64,000 bases of DNA, from contig NZ_BIFT01000001.1 in NCBI RefSeq assembly GCF_003967575.1, positions 2,356,001 to 2,420,000 of the forward strand. Direction: 5' to 3'. Shown piece by piece: positions 24,419 through 34,239 of the stretch. The translations under genes and the position numbers were made by a program. How positions within the stretch are numbered: the stretch's first letter is position 1; every line of letters starts with the position of its first letter. Under the pieces are notes generated by a model. The model worked only from the letters and a program-made list of their open reading frames with translations, did no database searches and had not been told where the DNA came from. The DNA comes from Dictyobacter alpinus. GTDB lineage: Bacteria; Chloroflexota; Ktedonobacteria; Ktedonobacterales; Ktedonobacteraceae.

Positions 24419-25711
24419 TTGAAACATGACCAGGAACCGGTTGCAACCCCTGACTCTCATCAGCAACGCGAGGGTGTCGTTACGGTGGTGCTGACTGCTG
24501 ATAATCATCTCGGCTATACTGGCTTTGGCCAGCATCCTCGTAAACGTGAGGAGCGGCAGCAGCGGTTACGCCATGCCTTTCAACAAGCTACAGATTTTGC
24601 GATTGTCCAGGGGGTCGATTTATTTATTCAGGCGGGCGACCTTTTTGATACAACGATGCCAGATGAGCGGGACCGCAGTTTTGTGGCGGAACGCCTGGCT
24701 CAGTTGAAACAGGCTGGTGTTCAGTCTTTTGCGCTTGGTGGGGTACATGATACTCCCACGGCGGCCCAATCTTTGCTGGGTGATACGACTCCAGCTCCTC
24801 AGATGAGCTATGCCCGGCTGGGAGCTCTTAATTATCTTTCTCCAACCCGGCGCGATGAGTCGCAGCAGCTTGAGCCGGTGATGGTTGATGTTCGCGGTAC
24901 GACTGTGGGGGTCTGTGGCCTGGGAGTATTGCCTGGTCAGGTTGGTGATCCACTGGCTGATTTACGGGTCCAACTGGAGATTGAGCGGGCTGCGATTCCT
25001 CTTCTGGTCCTCCATGCTCCTATTGAAGGGCTTACCACCGGCACGTCCCTTTTGGATACACGCGCTGTGGTGACGCAGAATAGTCTGCGTAAACAGACGA
25101 TCTTCCCTTATGTGTTGGCCGGCTATCATCATAGCTATAGCCAGTTGCATATCGACCAGACTGAGGTTGTGGTGGCTGGCGCTACCCAATATATCGATTT
25201 TAGTGCTCCTGATCATGCACCCGGTTTTGTTTTTCTGGGACTGGCCGCAGACGGCGTGCGTTGGTGTAATCATATTAGTGTGGATTCACTTTCTATGCAT
25301 CATCTGGTGATTTCCACATCAGAACTCTGGTCTGAGGATCTGGCTTCATCTCCAACTGAGATTATATTGGAGCGTTTGCGTCCTCTTTGTCGTGATGATG
25401 CTATGATTCTCTTGCGTCTCCAGGGTGAGTTGACGCGTAGCGCTTATCATCAGTTGGATTTAAATCAAATACGCCGCTATGGTGAGGAGCATTGTTTTGC
25501 CCTGGCTATCGATGATAGCGCCCTTTCTGTCTTGAATGAGGATGTTTCTGGCTCTACAGGAGCGGATGAACGCCTTTCTCTTCGCGATGAGTTGAGCGCT
25601 CTGGCCGATGAATGGATTGCGTCCGCGCATGATGAGTCTGAGCAGAATGCGTTGCACTTCACGAAAGAGGAATTATTGTTGGCGCTAGATGAGATGAAAA
25701 GTCGGCAGTAG
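24419..25711 (+). CDS. Mre11/SbcD-like metallophosphoesterase (DNA exonuclease family), motifs altered
   Basis: 430 aa, TTG start with GGGAG 9 nt before it. Calcineurin-like fold: motif I TADNHLG (Asp28, His30), motif II QAGDLFD, motif III GGVHD, motif V AGYHHS. Family consensus is GNHD and GHxH, so the motif III Asn is Val and the first His of motif V is Tyr. The C-terminal region matches the capping part of SbcD/YhaO-like proteins. It is followed after 47 bp by an SMC/Rad50-like ATPase, the classical partner, so the two should form a DNA-end complex, possibly with reduced or changed nuclease activity. Confidence 0.82.
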   Translation: MKHDQEPVATPDSHQQREGVVTVVLTADNHLGYTGFGQHPRKREERQQRLRHAFQQATDFAIVQGVDLFIQAGDLFDTTMPDERDRSFVAERLAQLKQAGVQSFALGGVHDTPTAAQSLLGDTTPAPQMSYARLGALNYLSPTRRDESQQLEPVMVDVRGTTVGVCGLGVLPGQVGDPLADLRVQLEIERAAIPLLVLHAPIEGLTTGTSLLDTRAVVTQNSLRKQTIFPYVLAGYHHSYSQLHIDQTEVVVAGATQYIDFSAPDHAPGFVFLGLAADGVRWCNHISVDSLSMHHLVISTSELWSEDLASSPTEIILERLRPLCRDDAMILLRLQGELTRSAYHQLDLNQIRRYGEEHCFALAIDDSALSVLNEDVSGSTGADERLSLRDELSALADEWIASAHDESEQNALHFTKEELLLALDEMKSRQ

Positions 25712-25758
25712 CTGCGATTTGAGCCCGCTAGTCTGGCACTGGCGAACGGAGTAGATCC

Positions 25759-28700
25759 ATGATAATTCTAAAGCATTTAACAATTGAGCGATTCAGGCTC
25801 TTGCGCTCTATGAACCTGCACTTCCCGCAGCGTGGTAGTATTTTGATTCAAGGTCCAAACGAAGCTGGGAAGTCGGCACTCATCGAAAGTATTTATTTTG
25901 CATTGTATGGCGAACCCCTTGCTTCTCGCCGTGGCCAGCGCTCTTTGGATGATCTGATCCTTTATGGTTCCACAAGTGCTGTGGTTACCCTGATCGTTTC
26001 GGCTGGCGCGACCGAGTTGACCATTGTCCGCACAATTGAGCGTGGCCATGGTCAGTCTGTGGTTCTGTCAATTCGTTCTCTCGGCATGTCTGATGAAGAG
26101 CTTGTCACTGATCTGGATGAGGCGAATGCGCGTATCATTCGCGAATTAGGTAATCTACATGGTGAGACGTTACGCGATTCAGGCTTGATTGAGCAGAAGG
26201 GATTGACGCGTCTGGAGTCGATTTCTGGTTCTGCCCGCGAGAACACGGTTCGCAATCTGCTGGGCCTGGATACATTGACCACCCTTTCTGAACAATTCCA
26301 GGTGCGGCCTGAGGATGAGGAGCGCCTCAATAACTATTCTGAGCGTCTCTCTCTGGCAGAGGTCCAGGCTCGTATTCCACAGCTTCGCTCACAGCTTTCG
26401 CAGCTTGATGTGGCTCTTGATGCGGTTCAGACCAATGAGTATCTGGCTGATATCGATCAACAAGAGCAGGATATTAATGAACTTGAACAGGCTCTTGATC
26501 GCATTGATGCTCAACGCATTGAACTGAAGAGCCGACAGGGACGTGTTTCGCAGTTAAAGAAAGCTGATGCGACCCTTTCGGAAATTATTAGTTCTTATGA
26601 TGATATTGCTGAGGCTCGTCGTGAGTTACCTCTGTTAGATCAACGCATTGCTGATCTGGAGGGCCGCGAGCGTGAGGAACTTCCTAAGGCTGAGAAGCGT
26701 GTGAGCGATCTGGCTGAATTGACGCGCTCCTTTGGCACATTACAGCGGATGTCGAACGATTTGCTGACGGCGGTAGATTCTATTAAGGATCTAGAGCAGG
26801 ATTTGAAAATCCATACTGAGCTGCAGCAAGATCTGCGGGCTTTGGATGAGCAGATCTCTCAAACACGTTCCCGTCTGGCTAATACGCAGCAAAGTTGGCA
26901 GGAATTGGAGGAACGCCGCCGCTCGATACGTCCTCAACTGGAGGACCGTCTGCAGCGTATGCAGTTCCTGGCCGAACGCCTGGCCCACCTTGGACAACTT
27001 GAAGATAATTATACGCGTCGTGTCTCTGGCCAATCTCTGGCTGAGGAGAATACCCTGCAACTGCGCAAGGCTATTCAGGACTTGAATGATGCCGAGCAGG
27101 AATACGAGCTGATCGAGCAAGAAGAGAAGCGTTTACAGCAGCAGGCCGATGGCCAGGAATATTCCTGGCGACAGTTGCAGATTCGTCGTCAGGTAGAAGA
27201 GTGGCACCGCTTAAAAGGATTAGCTCAGGGTCTGGCTCAAGCCGAGCAGCATGTGTATCAGGCTCGCCAGCAACAGGGGACAGTGACGCAACAGGCTATC
27301 CAGGCACGTAATACTGCCAACAAGTTTATGGTGTTAATGGCGGGTAGCATCGCCGCTGGTATTGTCCTGCTATTTATTGCTCTTTTACTGTTTGGTAGCA
27401 ATGTTCTCCTGGGTGTGATTGTTCTGATCCTTGCTTTGCTGACAGCTATTCCTGCCTATCTGTGTTTTCAGCGCTTCCGCCAATATCGGGCGCAGGAACA
27501 TACTTTAAGGACTCAAGAACATGAGGCCATTAGTCGCGTCGGCACGATGATCACGGCGCGCGAGGCTGCTTTCCGCAGGGCTGGTAGTGAGGACGCATTG
27601 CATGCGGTAGAGAATGAGATTGTCTCTCTGGGTGGCTCTGTTCCTCCCTCTCTTGAGGAGGCTCAGTTGTTCCTGGATCGTACACGCGATCAGGGTGATT
27701 TGAATGATGCTCAGCAGAAGATGCAAGGCAGTGCGAATGAGGTACATGCGGCTCGTAGTCGTACCCAGAAGGCACAGGAGGCTGTGAAGGCTTTACGTCA
27801 GGAGCGGGCACGTTTAGAGGCACTGCGTGCTCAAGAGCAGTGGGATAATATTGAGGAAAATCTACAGAACGATCAGGTTGCTGTTGAACTGATGCATCAG
27901 GAGCTTACCCTGCTGGCTGCTCAGGAGAATCTGCCGATGGCGAGCATCAATGCTCGTATCCAAAAGAGTTCTGTGCCTCCTTCTCAGCCATCCTTCCTTT
28001 CCGGTCCTTTGAGTCCTGTGTCGTTAGAAGAAGATACTACAGGTGTTCCTGAGCTTGAAATGCTGGTTGATAGCACCATCAAAGCTACTGAACATGAGAT
28101 CGTCTCTCTCGATGGTAAGCTGGATATGGTGAATGAGCTTGCTAAACAGTCAAAGATTCATCAGGATGCTCTGGATGCGTTGGCTGACCGGCGGCGCCAA
28201 CTTGAGGAGCGCAATGCGCGCTATCAGCAAAATGATCCCTCTCAACTGATCGAACGTGCGCGTGAGCAGCAACTGGCTTTGCGTAGCGCCCTTCAGTCGT
28301 TGCAGGATTCTTTGCGCCAGCGTGTAAAGCCGCTGGGGGTAGCGTTTGGACAGTCGGCTGTTGGCTCGGCTGAGACCTCGGCCCGCAAGGCTCTGGAAGA
28401 ATTGCATATCACTCTTGGTAATAAGATTATGCTCCAGGAGCGCCACGCTCATTATACCGAGCTACTTCATGAGCGGCAGGCCTCCTTATCTGAACATTAT
28501 AAGCAACTGGCCAAGTTTAGTAATACTCTGGGTAGCTGGATTGTTCCTCTGAATCCTTTTGCTGAGGCTCTGGTGGCTTTGCGTACGCGCTGTCAGAAGG
28601 AGTTGCATGAGGCGAATGAAGAGGGGATCTTGCAGGAGTTGGAGTCTCTACGCGATCAGGAGAATGCGTCTCAGGCGAAGATTCAGCTTTGTCAGCAGGA

Positions 28701-29676
28701 GATTCGTGGCGATCAGGCTTCTATTGCGAATCTGTTGGCGGCACACGATTTTGAGACGCCAGCTACCTATGCTCGCTCCACTCTAATTGATCTCTGGCCA
28801 TTGCTCTCAGAATATGCGGTTGAGGATCGTGATCGTCTCGAAAATGAGGCGGGGCTTCATGAACAGGAGTTACAGGATCTTCTACAGCAGGAGCAGAATC
28901 TTGCTCAGAAACTGGATGTGGTTGGGACGACCCTTGATCTGGAACAGACTCGTTCACAGATGGAGCAGGAGGAGCGTTCTTATCAGATTAAGAAGCATGG
29001 CCATCGCTTGCTTGAGGAGGTTGAGCAACGCCTGCTGGGCAAGATTGAGCCCCGTACCCAGTATTATATGCAGCAGATTTTGCCTTTGTTGACTGGTGGG
29101 CGCTATCAAGATGTACATTTAAGTACTGATCTGGATGATGGCGGCGCTTTCCAGATTCAGGTCTGGGATTCAGCGGCTGGTGCGTATGTGCCTACGTCGG
29201 TGCTATCGGGCGGCGCTTCGGATCTGCTCTCGCTCGCTCTAAGGCTGGCTTTTGCGATTGCGACATTACCTGCTGACTTAAATGCTGCCCCGGGATTTGT
29301 ACTGCTGGATGAGCCTCTTAGCTCCTTTGATCGTGGCCGTGCCCAGGCCCTGGTTGATGTGGTTACTGGCGATATCCTGAGCCAGCACTTTGAGCAGATT
29401 ATTCTCCTCTCCCACAGTAGCGCTTTTGATCCTGCGATGTTCCCTTATCATCTGTATATGGATAATGGGCTGATGGTTGAGAGTAATTTGCCGATTGTGG
29501 CGGCGGAGTCTGTGGTTCCGGGCCTTGCTTCTGATTCGGTGCCTTCTACCCCTGCCCCTGAGTTGACGCCTGCTGATTCAGAGGATTTTGATGATGAGGC
29601 TTTTGATGACGATGATGATGAGAATGGGGCAACGGTTGCTATCGCTGCGATTAAGCTACCACCACAAAAGAAATAA
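25759..29676 (+). CDS. Rad50/SbcC-like SMC-family ATPase with transmembrane hairpin (YhaN-like)
   Basis: 1305 aa. N-terminal ATPase half: HFPQRGSILIQGPNEAGKSALIES (Walker A, about 34-41). Long coiled coils follow, rich in Glu, Gln and Arg. At about residues 523-573 are two hydrophobic helices split by GSN, in place of the zinc-hook tip. No CxxC is present anywhere. The C-terminal half has the signature LSGGASDLLSLALRLAFA and Walker B VLLDEPLSSFD, then an acidic tail (about 1270-1300). This layout recalls Bacillus YhaN, the membrane partner of YhaO, and predicts a Mre11-Rad50-like complex anchored to the membrane. Operon with the nuclease gene; terminator follows. Confidence 0.85.
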   Translation: MIILKHLTIERFRLLRSMNLHFPQRGSILIQGPNEAGKSALIESIYFALYGEPLASRRGQRSLDDLILYGSTSAVVTLIVSAGATELTIVRTIERGHGQSVVLSIRSLGMSDEELVTDLDEANARIIRELGNLHGETLRDSGLIEQKGLTRLESISGSARENTVRNLLGLDTLTTLSEQFQVRPEDEERLNNYSERLSLAEVQARIPQLRSQLSQLDVALDAVQTNEYLADIDQQEQDINELEQALDRIDAQRIELKSRQGRVSQLKKADATLSEIISSYDDIAEARRELPLLDQRIADLEGREREELPKAEKRVSDLAELTRSFGTLQRMSNDLLTAVDSIKDLEQDLKIHTELQQDLRALDEQISQTRSRLANTQQSWQELEERRRSIRPQLEDRLQRMQFLAERLAHLGQLEDNYTRRVSGQSLAEENTLQLRKAIQDLNDAEQEYELIEQEEKRLQQQADGQEYSWRQLQIRRQVEEWHRLKGLAQGLAQAEQHVYQARQQQGTVTQQAIQARNTANKFMVLMAGSIAAGIVLLFIALLLFGSNVLLGVIVLILALLTAIPAYLCFQRFRQYRAQEHTLRTQEHEAISRVGTMITAREAAFRRAGSEDALHAVENEIVSLGGSVPPSLEEAQLFLDRTRDQGDLNDAQQKMQGSANEVHAARSRTQKAQEAVKALRQERARLEALRAQEQWDNIEENLQNDQVAVELMHQELTLLAAQENLPMASINARIQKSSVPPSQPSFLSGPLSPVSLEEDTTGVPELEMLVDSTIKATEHEIVSLDGKLDMVNELAKQSKIHQDALDALADRRRQLEERNARYQQNDPSQLIERAREQQLALRSALQSLQDSLRQRVKPLGVAFGQSAVGSAETSARKALEELHITLGNKIMLQERHAHYTELLHERQASLSEHYKQLAKFSNTLGSWIVPLNPFAEALVALRTRCQKELHEANEEGILQELESLRDQENASQAKIQLCQQEIRGDQASIANLLAAHDFETPATYARSTLIDLWPLLSEYAVEDRDRLENEAGLHEQELQDLLQQEQNLAQKLDVVGTTLDLEQTRSQMEQEERSYQIKKHGHRLLEEVEQRLLGKIEPRTQYYMQQILPLLTGGRYQDVHLSTDLDDGGAFQIQVWDSAAGAYVPTSVLSGGASDLLSLALRLAFAIATLPADLNAAPGFVLLDEPLSSFDRGRAQALVDVVTGDILSQHFEQIILLSHSSAFDPAMFPYHLYMDNGLMVESNLPIVAAESVVPGLASDSVPSTPAPELTPADSEDFDDEAFDDDDDENGATVAIAAIKLPPQKK

Positions 29677-29696
29677 TCTATCGTTTTGTTTCGCGG

Positions 29697-29730
29697 GTCC
29701 TCCTACCACTTTGTAGGAGGACTTTTTTTT
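29697..29730 (+). terminator. Terminator of the Mre11/Rad50-like operon
   Basis: 10-bp perfect arms (GTCCTCCTAC and complement, 29697-29706 and 29713-29722), 6-nt loop, then T8. The run of A on the other strand before the arms is absent, so it serves mainly the plus strand. Confidence 0.88.
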
Positions 29731-31955
29731 TAGAGGATCCAGGATAATTTGAAGCGATCAAGCAGGCGTCTGATCGGTCCCATCTCTTCTATACCGAAGA
29801 GGCGGGCCAGGCGCAGGTAGATGATTGATCCGCTAATAAGTTCAATGCCCAATTTGAGAATTGCCAGGCCGATTCCAGCGGTGCCCATGAAGATAAAGCG
29901 TTGGGTATCGGTTGTGTTCAGGGCTGTATCCAGCAAGGCACGTACCACGAAGACTGCTACACTCATGCCTGCGGTTGCGGCCAGTACCCGCATGGTAAAG
30001 ATGCTCAGGGATTTCTCGGTGAGTCCTTTAACCCTGCGATGTAGCAGGATGAATAGAGCTATGGCTTCCAGTATGCTGGCGATAGTTGTCGATAAGGCCA
30101 GTGAACTCATACCCCATACGACCCCTCCAAAGTTGGTAAATGGGGTGATAAGGATAATACTCAGGGCTATCTTGAGGATGAATTGTCCTACACTGATGAT
30201 GACAGGTGTCTTGCTGTCTCTCATGGCATAGAATGAGCGTGTCAGAATCTCGATGGTTGCAAAGGCTGGTAGGCCGATGGCGAACATGTTCAGGGCCAGG
30301 ACGGTGGCGTCGGCTTTCGCCAGGGTAAAGTGTCCCAGGTTGTCGGTGATGTAGCTTCCATGGGCCAGGAGCGATTGTACAATGGGTAATCCCAGTAGCA
30401 TTAGGCCCAGGCAAGAGGGAATTGATAGGAAAAGGATGCCGCGTAGCGTTTCCAGGATCAGGCCTCGCACTTTATCCATTCTTCCCCGGGTGACGTATTC
30501 GGCCAGGGTTGGGAAGGTGGCTGTGGCCAGGGCCATGCCGAATACCCCTAATGGTAATTGCATAAGCTGCATTGCCTGGAAGGATTCGGTTTTTAGTCCG
30601 TTGATCAGCTCGTTGTCAGTGGTGGCTAATCCCAGTTGGCCAATCAAGAAACCGTCAACAAAGACCGATGAGGAGAGCATGGCGGCGTTAAAGATGCGTG
30701 GTAGCATCTGTCGGCCTATCTGGATAACGGCCGGGTGCCTCCAGTCGGCTGTGGGCTTGAAGTGCATGCCTACTTTAGCTAAGCCTGGCACCTGGATACC
30801 CACCTGAATAAGTGCTCCTACGATAATTCCGACGCTGGCAGAGTAGACGGCAAATTCTGGATTTCCATGTCCGGTGGCCTTAAGAATAAGTCCTGGTATG
30901 AGTCCAATGATTGATCCTGCGTTATAGAGCACTGTGCCGATGGCCGGAAGGAAAAAATTTTGCCGGGCATTAAGTACCGCGTTGGTGATTGAGCCCGCCC
31001 CCAGGATGATTGATTGTAGGAGCATTATACGTACCAGGGTGACGATAACTGGGATGGTAGCGGCTCTCTCGGGTGTGGTGGGCGGATTATAGAGTGGGAC
31101 GATTTTATCGGCAAAGATGGCGGCAAAGATGGCTATGATGACCATCACCATGGTTGCTAATGTTAGCGATGCATTGGCTACATGCCAGGCGGTCTTCTCA
31201 TCTTTGTTTTTGTTCATGTAGTGGGTGAAGACGGGAATAAAGGCTGAACTGAGGGCTCCTCCCGCTACAATGTTGAAGATGGTGTCGGGTATGGTAAAGG
31301 CCTGGTAGAAGGCGTCTGAGAAGATGGTCGCCCCCAGTATATAGGCGGTCAGGCTGGTCTTTACTAATCCGAGTACGCGGCTGGCGATAAATGAGCCACT
31401 GAGAATAAATGTCGCCTGCCCGACGCGAATTCTTCTCATTACCCCCGTATCTGGCTTGATCTCTGCGAGGTCTACGCTTTCTTCGGCCAGTGAGGTATGA
31501 GAGATGGCTTCTTGCACAGGCATCAATGAGTATAGCGGCGTGGTTGTGCGGGGAATGTTGGGTTTTTTGAATGAATGTGTGATCTCTGTCTTGCTTTGTA
31601 GTTGGTTGCGCGTCTGCTGATATCGTTGCCGCTGGAATTTTTCCATGCGCAATTGGGCCATTGGTTGCGATGGTTGTGGCACATCGGAATACTGGTATTC
31701 CATCCCTTGCCCATAGCCTAATGAGGTTCCCATGTCTTGAATGGATTCCTGATAAGTGGATGGCATGGAACCCTGGTTTTGGGTTACCGGGTCTTCTGGT
31801 TCATTGGATGGAGTGGTTACTGGCTGCTTGGGTGGTGAGTTTTCGTTGTGTGGGAACTCTGGTTTTGTTCTTTGCACTTGCGACCAGCCAGCGTTTTTTT
31901 CCTGACTGGTGTCTCCATTGGCAGGCAATGAAGCAGGCTGTCGTTCGTTTTCCAT
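29730..31955 (-). CDS. murJ: MurJ-type lipid II flippase with long N-terminal extension
   Basis: 741 aa. Residues 1 to about 170 are hydrophilic, rich in Gln, Pro, Ser and Asn, with no fold I recognise. From about 180 the MviN/MurJ fold begins: ATFILSGSFIASRVLGLVKTSLTAYILG, then SDAFYQAFTIPDTIFNIVAGGALSSAFIPVF (the most conserved family segment) and about 13 further hydrophobic helices. MurJ flips lipid-linked peptidoglycan precursor across the membrane. The extension is absent from MurJ of model species and might bind other division or envelope proteins. Convergent with the Rad50-like gene. Confidence 0.9.
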   Translation of the reverse strand: MENERQPASLPANGDTSQEKNAGWSQVQRTKPEFPHNENSPPKQPVTTPSNEPEDPVTQNQGSMPSTYQESIQDMGTSLGYGQGMEYQYSDVPQPSQPMAQLRMEKFQRQRYQQTRNQLQSKTEITHSFKKPNIPRTTTPLYSLMPVQEAISHTSLAEESVDLAEIKPDTGVMRRIRVGQATFILSGSFIASRVLGLVKTSLTAYILGATIFSDAFYQAFTIPDTIFNIVAGGALSSAFIPVFTHYMNKNKDEKTAWHVANASLTLATMVMVIIAIFAAIFADKIVPLYNPPTTPERAATIPVIVTLVRIMLLQSIILGAGSITNAVLNARQNFFLPAIGTVLYNAGSIIGLIPGLILKATGHGNPEFAVYSASVGIIVGALIQVGIQVPGLAKVGMHFKPTADWRHPAVIQIGRQMLPRIFNAAMLSSSVFVDGFLIGQLGLATTDNELINGLKTESFQAMQLMQLPLGVFGMALATATFPTLAEYVTRGRMDKVRGLILETLRGILFLSIPSCLGLMLLGLPIVQSLLAHGSYITDNLGHFTLAKADATVLALNMFAIGLPAFATIEILTRSFYAMRDSKTPVIISVGQFILKIALSIILITPFTNFGGVVWGMSSLALSTTIASILEAIALFILLHRRVKGLTEKSLSIFTMRVLAATAGMSVAVFVVRALLDTALNTTDTQRFIFMGTAGIGLAILKLGIELISGSIIYLRLARLFGIEEMGPIRRLLDRFKLSWIL

Positions 31956-32149
31956 TTATTCTTCTGCTTCTATGTCTTTAGCAATGCATGGAAAGCTCTA
32001 GACGCTATTAATATGAAATATCATAGGTGTATCGTTGGTTTCGTAGAAACGCCTGTCGGTAAGCATAGCATATCTATGAGCTTCCTGCTAGTATATTCCT
32101 TTACTATAGCCCTATTGGACTTTTAAAAGTATTGGGTTTGGTTGAATGG

Positions 32150-32635
32150 TTAGAAGTTTGAATGGATTGAACGCCAGGCACTCGGTGTGCCGGTGGCTAC
32201 CGCGGCGGTCCAGCCTGGTTCTCCAAATAATCGGGTGCCATCCCATTTCTCGTTTTTGCTGTAATAACAATAACGTATTTGCCAGTGTTGTCCAATTTTC
32301 TTTTTTTCATAACAAGCAGTTTCTATACCAAGTCGAAAGGCAAGCAATTGGGCATAGTATGGCTGTAAATTGTATTCAATTGTGTCTGTGTCTAATTCAT
32401 GTTCTGTAAATGACATTTGTATATCAAAGCCATATTCGTAGTCTCTAACTTCCGGATCTCGATCTTCTTCGGCAGATTTTCGAATGAGTACTAGCATGCC
32501 AAGCATTTCAAATTGACAGTAGGGCTCTTCGGTAAAAGAATCAAGCGTGAATGGGGGTAGCGATAAGAGGTCGCGTATCTCCGTCGCCAGTTGTTGTAGT
32601 GATTTGTCTGTCTTTATGCAGATCTGCGATGACAT
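32150..32635 (-). CDS. Uncharacterised 161-residue protein
   Basis: 161 aa. AAGGAGGGG lies 6 nt before the ATG, one of the best ribosome sites in the window, which makes the gene credible. Contents: LATEIRDLLSLPPFTLDSFTEEPYCQFEMLGMLVLIRKSAEEDRDPEVRDYEYGFDIQMSF, then a long acidic-aromatic domain ending with SAWRSIHSNF. No signal peptide or membrane helix. The pattern is like small immunity or effector-partner proteins but I cannot place it in a family. Isolated minus-strand gene. Confidence 0.7.
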   Translation of the reverse strand: MSSQICIKTDKSLQQLATEIRDLLSLPPFTLDSFTEEPYCQFEMLGMLVLIRKSAEEDRDPEVRDYEYGFDIQMSFTEHELDTDTIEYNLQPYYAQLLAFRLGIETACYEKKKIGQHWQIRYCYYSKNEKWDGTRLFGEPGWTAAVATGTPSAWRSIHSNF

Positions 32636-32953
32636 ATAGACCCCTCCTTGCGGGTACGGGAGGTTTGTGTAAAAATCTAGTTCTCATCTTACCCCTGTTG
32701 AGTAGAGGTGTCAAGCCATATGATTGCAATTGAAAGGATTTTTTTAGAGTTTGGCTCTATTTTCCCTTCACTTGCATTCACGTTTTTTGCTTGATATACT
32801 GTTAGTGCGACTTGTCTGGGATGAGCTTCGTTGCTCATATGTGTTGCGGCACCCCTTGCTGCATAATTACCAATTTTTTTGCTTTATCGAGCGGACTCGT
32901 ATCTGCGCTGCTCGCTAGATAATTTTTTTTTGTTAGGAGTAAGTAGGGCTCTT
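32636..32953. other. Divergent intergenic region with promoter for the SprT-like gene
   Basis: No gene seen. On the plus strand TTGCAT (32772-32777), 17-bp spacer and TATACT (32795-32800) form a good promoter, giving a leader of about 145 nt before ATG 32954. Confidence 0.55.
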
Positions 32954-33655
32954 ATGGCTATAACGCGTCGTTCTTCCCGTTCTCATGCAGCCTTTCCGGC
33001 TCCTCCTTCGATTCAGGATGGACCTGTTATTCATGGTGATCAAGTTGTACTTGAGCATTGGTTGTTGCATTATTGGTCCAGGTTGGAATTGCCTTTGCCT
33101 GAGTTGTCACTTCTGGCGCTTACTCAGGATCGGCAGGAGTATAAACGTTGGACGGGGAAGCGGCTGAATACGATGGCTCTGGGCTGTTATTGTTATATTC
33201 CTGCTTCTCTGGCGCAGTCTCGTCGACAGCCCTTTGTAGATGGCTCTGCGCACCATCGCCATCTTATTTTTATTGATGCTGCGTTGCAGGCTAAATCGAT
33301 AGAGGTGACGGTTGCACATGAATTGATTCACTTGTCGGATCGGATCCAGGGTAATCCTCGCCGTCATCGTCATCATGGGTACGATTCTATCGCGACCGAT
33401 GAGGCGGCTATCACTGGTTATGCTGTAGAGGATTTACGGGCTTTGTTGCATGAGGAGAGTGTTAAACGTGAGGCTGTACGTCGGGAGCGCCGGCCGATTC
33501 GCTATGTGTATCAGTGTCCCGGTTGTGGTAAAGAATATCCTCGTACCCGCCGCTATTCTCAGGCGGTCTCCTGTAGTAGTTGCGATAAGGTCTATAATCC
33601 ACGCTTTAGTTTGTCGTTGATTTCTATGTCTGGTGGTTCTGCGGCAAAATCTTGA
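32954..33655 (+). CDS. SprT-like zinc metalloprotease domain protein
   Basis: 233 aa. The HExxH metalloprotease motif is in TVAHELIHLSDRIQG (about residue 120). A C-terminal zinc ribbon follows: YQCPGCGKEYPRTRRYSQAVSCSSCDKVY (C-x2-C, C-x2-C). HExxH plus ribbon is the SprT/Spartan-like arrangement, linked in eukaryotes to repair of DNA-protein crosslinks; the bacterial role is unsettled. I use ATG 32954 because upstream in-frame codons (from TTG 32879) have no ribosome site; GGAG at 32935 is 15 nt away, slightly long. Between unrelated genes. Confidence 0.78.
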   Translation: MAITRRSSRSHAAFPAPPSIQDGPVIHGDQVVLEHWLLHYWSRLELPLPELSLLALTQDRQEYKRWTGKRLNTMALGCYCYIPASLAQSRRQPFVDGSAHHRHLIFIDAALQAKSIEVTVAHELIHLSDRIQGNPRRHRHHGYDSIATDEAAITGYAVEDLRALLHEESVKREAVRRERRPIRYVYQCPGCGKEYPRTRRYSQAVSCSSCDKVYNPRFSLSLISMSGGSAAKS

Positions 33656-33684
33656 TGCGTTACTTGCTGGCTTCCTGACCTGAA

Positions 33685-34239
33685 TTAGTTTGATGGAGTG
33701 CCTTTTACCTCAAGCTGTAATTCGTGTAACCATTCCAGTAGCGCCTGTGTCTGGTGGATACGGCTGCTCAGGACTATGTTATCGAAGAATTGGGCGTCAG
33801 CACTGTGAAGGATGGGGATTTGCTGCTTGCTTTTCAGGTGTTGTAAAAATTGCATACAGGCAGTAATCTGTTGTTCTAGTAGTGGACCCATTTTTGCAGG
33901 TTGTAGGCGCTGCACAAAATAGAGTTTAATCAAGAAAAGTATGCGTATATCCCTTGGCTTCTCAACCGGTTCCACGGCCCATTGTAAGAAGATGTCGTGT
34001 CCCTGGGGGGTCAGCTGAAAAATTTTACGTGGCGGACGGGTTCCCTGTGGCTCGATCTTCGCCTCAATGTAGTTGAGTCGTTCTAATTTCTTCAGGAAAG
34101 CATACATCTGGCTCATCTCAAGATGGATAATCTGCCCTAATGTTCCACTCTCAATTAACTGAAACATCTCATACCCATGCATTGGCTGCGTATTGAGAAG
34201 TCCTAAAATTACATATTCTGCCGGTTCGCTGATTTGCAT
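33685..34239 (-). CDS. PadR family transcriptional regulator
   Basis: 184 aa. N-terminal PadR winged helix: EYVILGLLNTQPMHGYEMFQLIESGTLG, then SQMYAFLKKLERLNYIEA and RKIFQLTPQGHDIFLQW, with a C-terminal helical dimerisation part (about 95-184; Vir_reg-like length, subfamily s1). These repressors usually control a nearby efflux or stress gene; here no such gene is adjacent, the nearest being a divergent signalling protein at 34446. Confidence 0.9.
   Translation of the reverse strand: MQISEPAEYVILGLLNTQPMHGYEMFQLIESGTLGQIIHLEMSQMYAFLKKLERLNYIEAKIEPQGTRPPRKIFQLTPQGHDIFLQWAVEPVEKPRDIRILFLIKLYFVQRLQPAKMGPLLEQQITACMQFLQHLKSKQQIPILHSADAQFFDNIVLSSRIHQTQALLEWLHELQLEVKGTPSN

Noticed and set aside
27505..27823. 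Antisense frames in the coiled-coil gene
   Set aside because: Long repetitive codon use of the Rad50-like gene leaves antisense frames open; no start signals.
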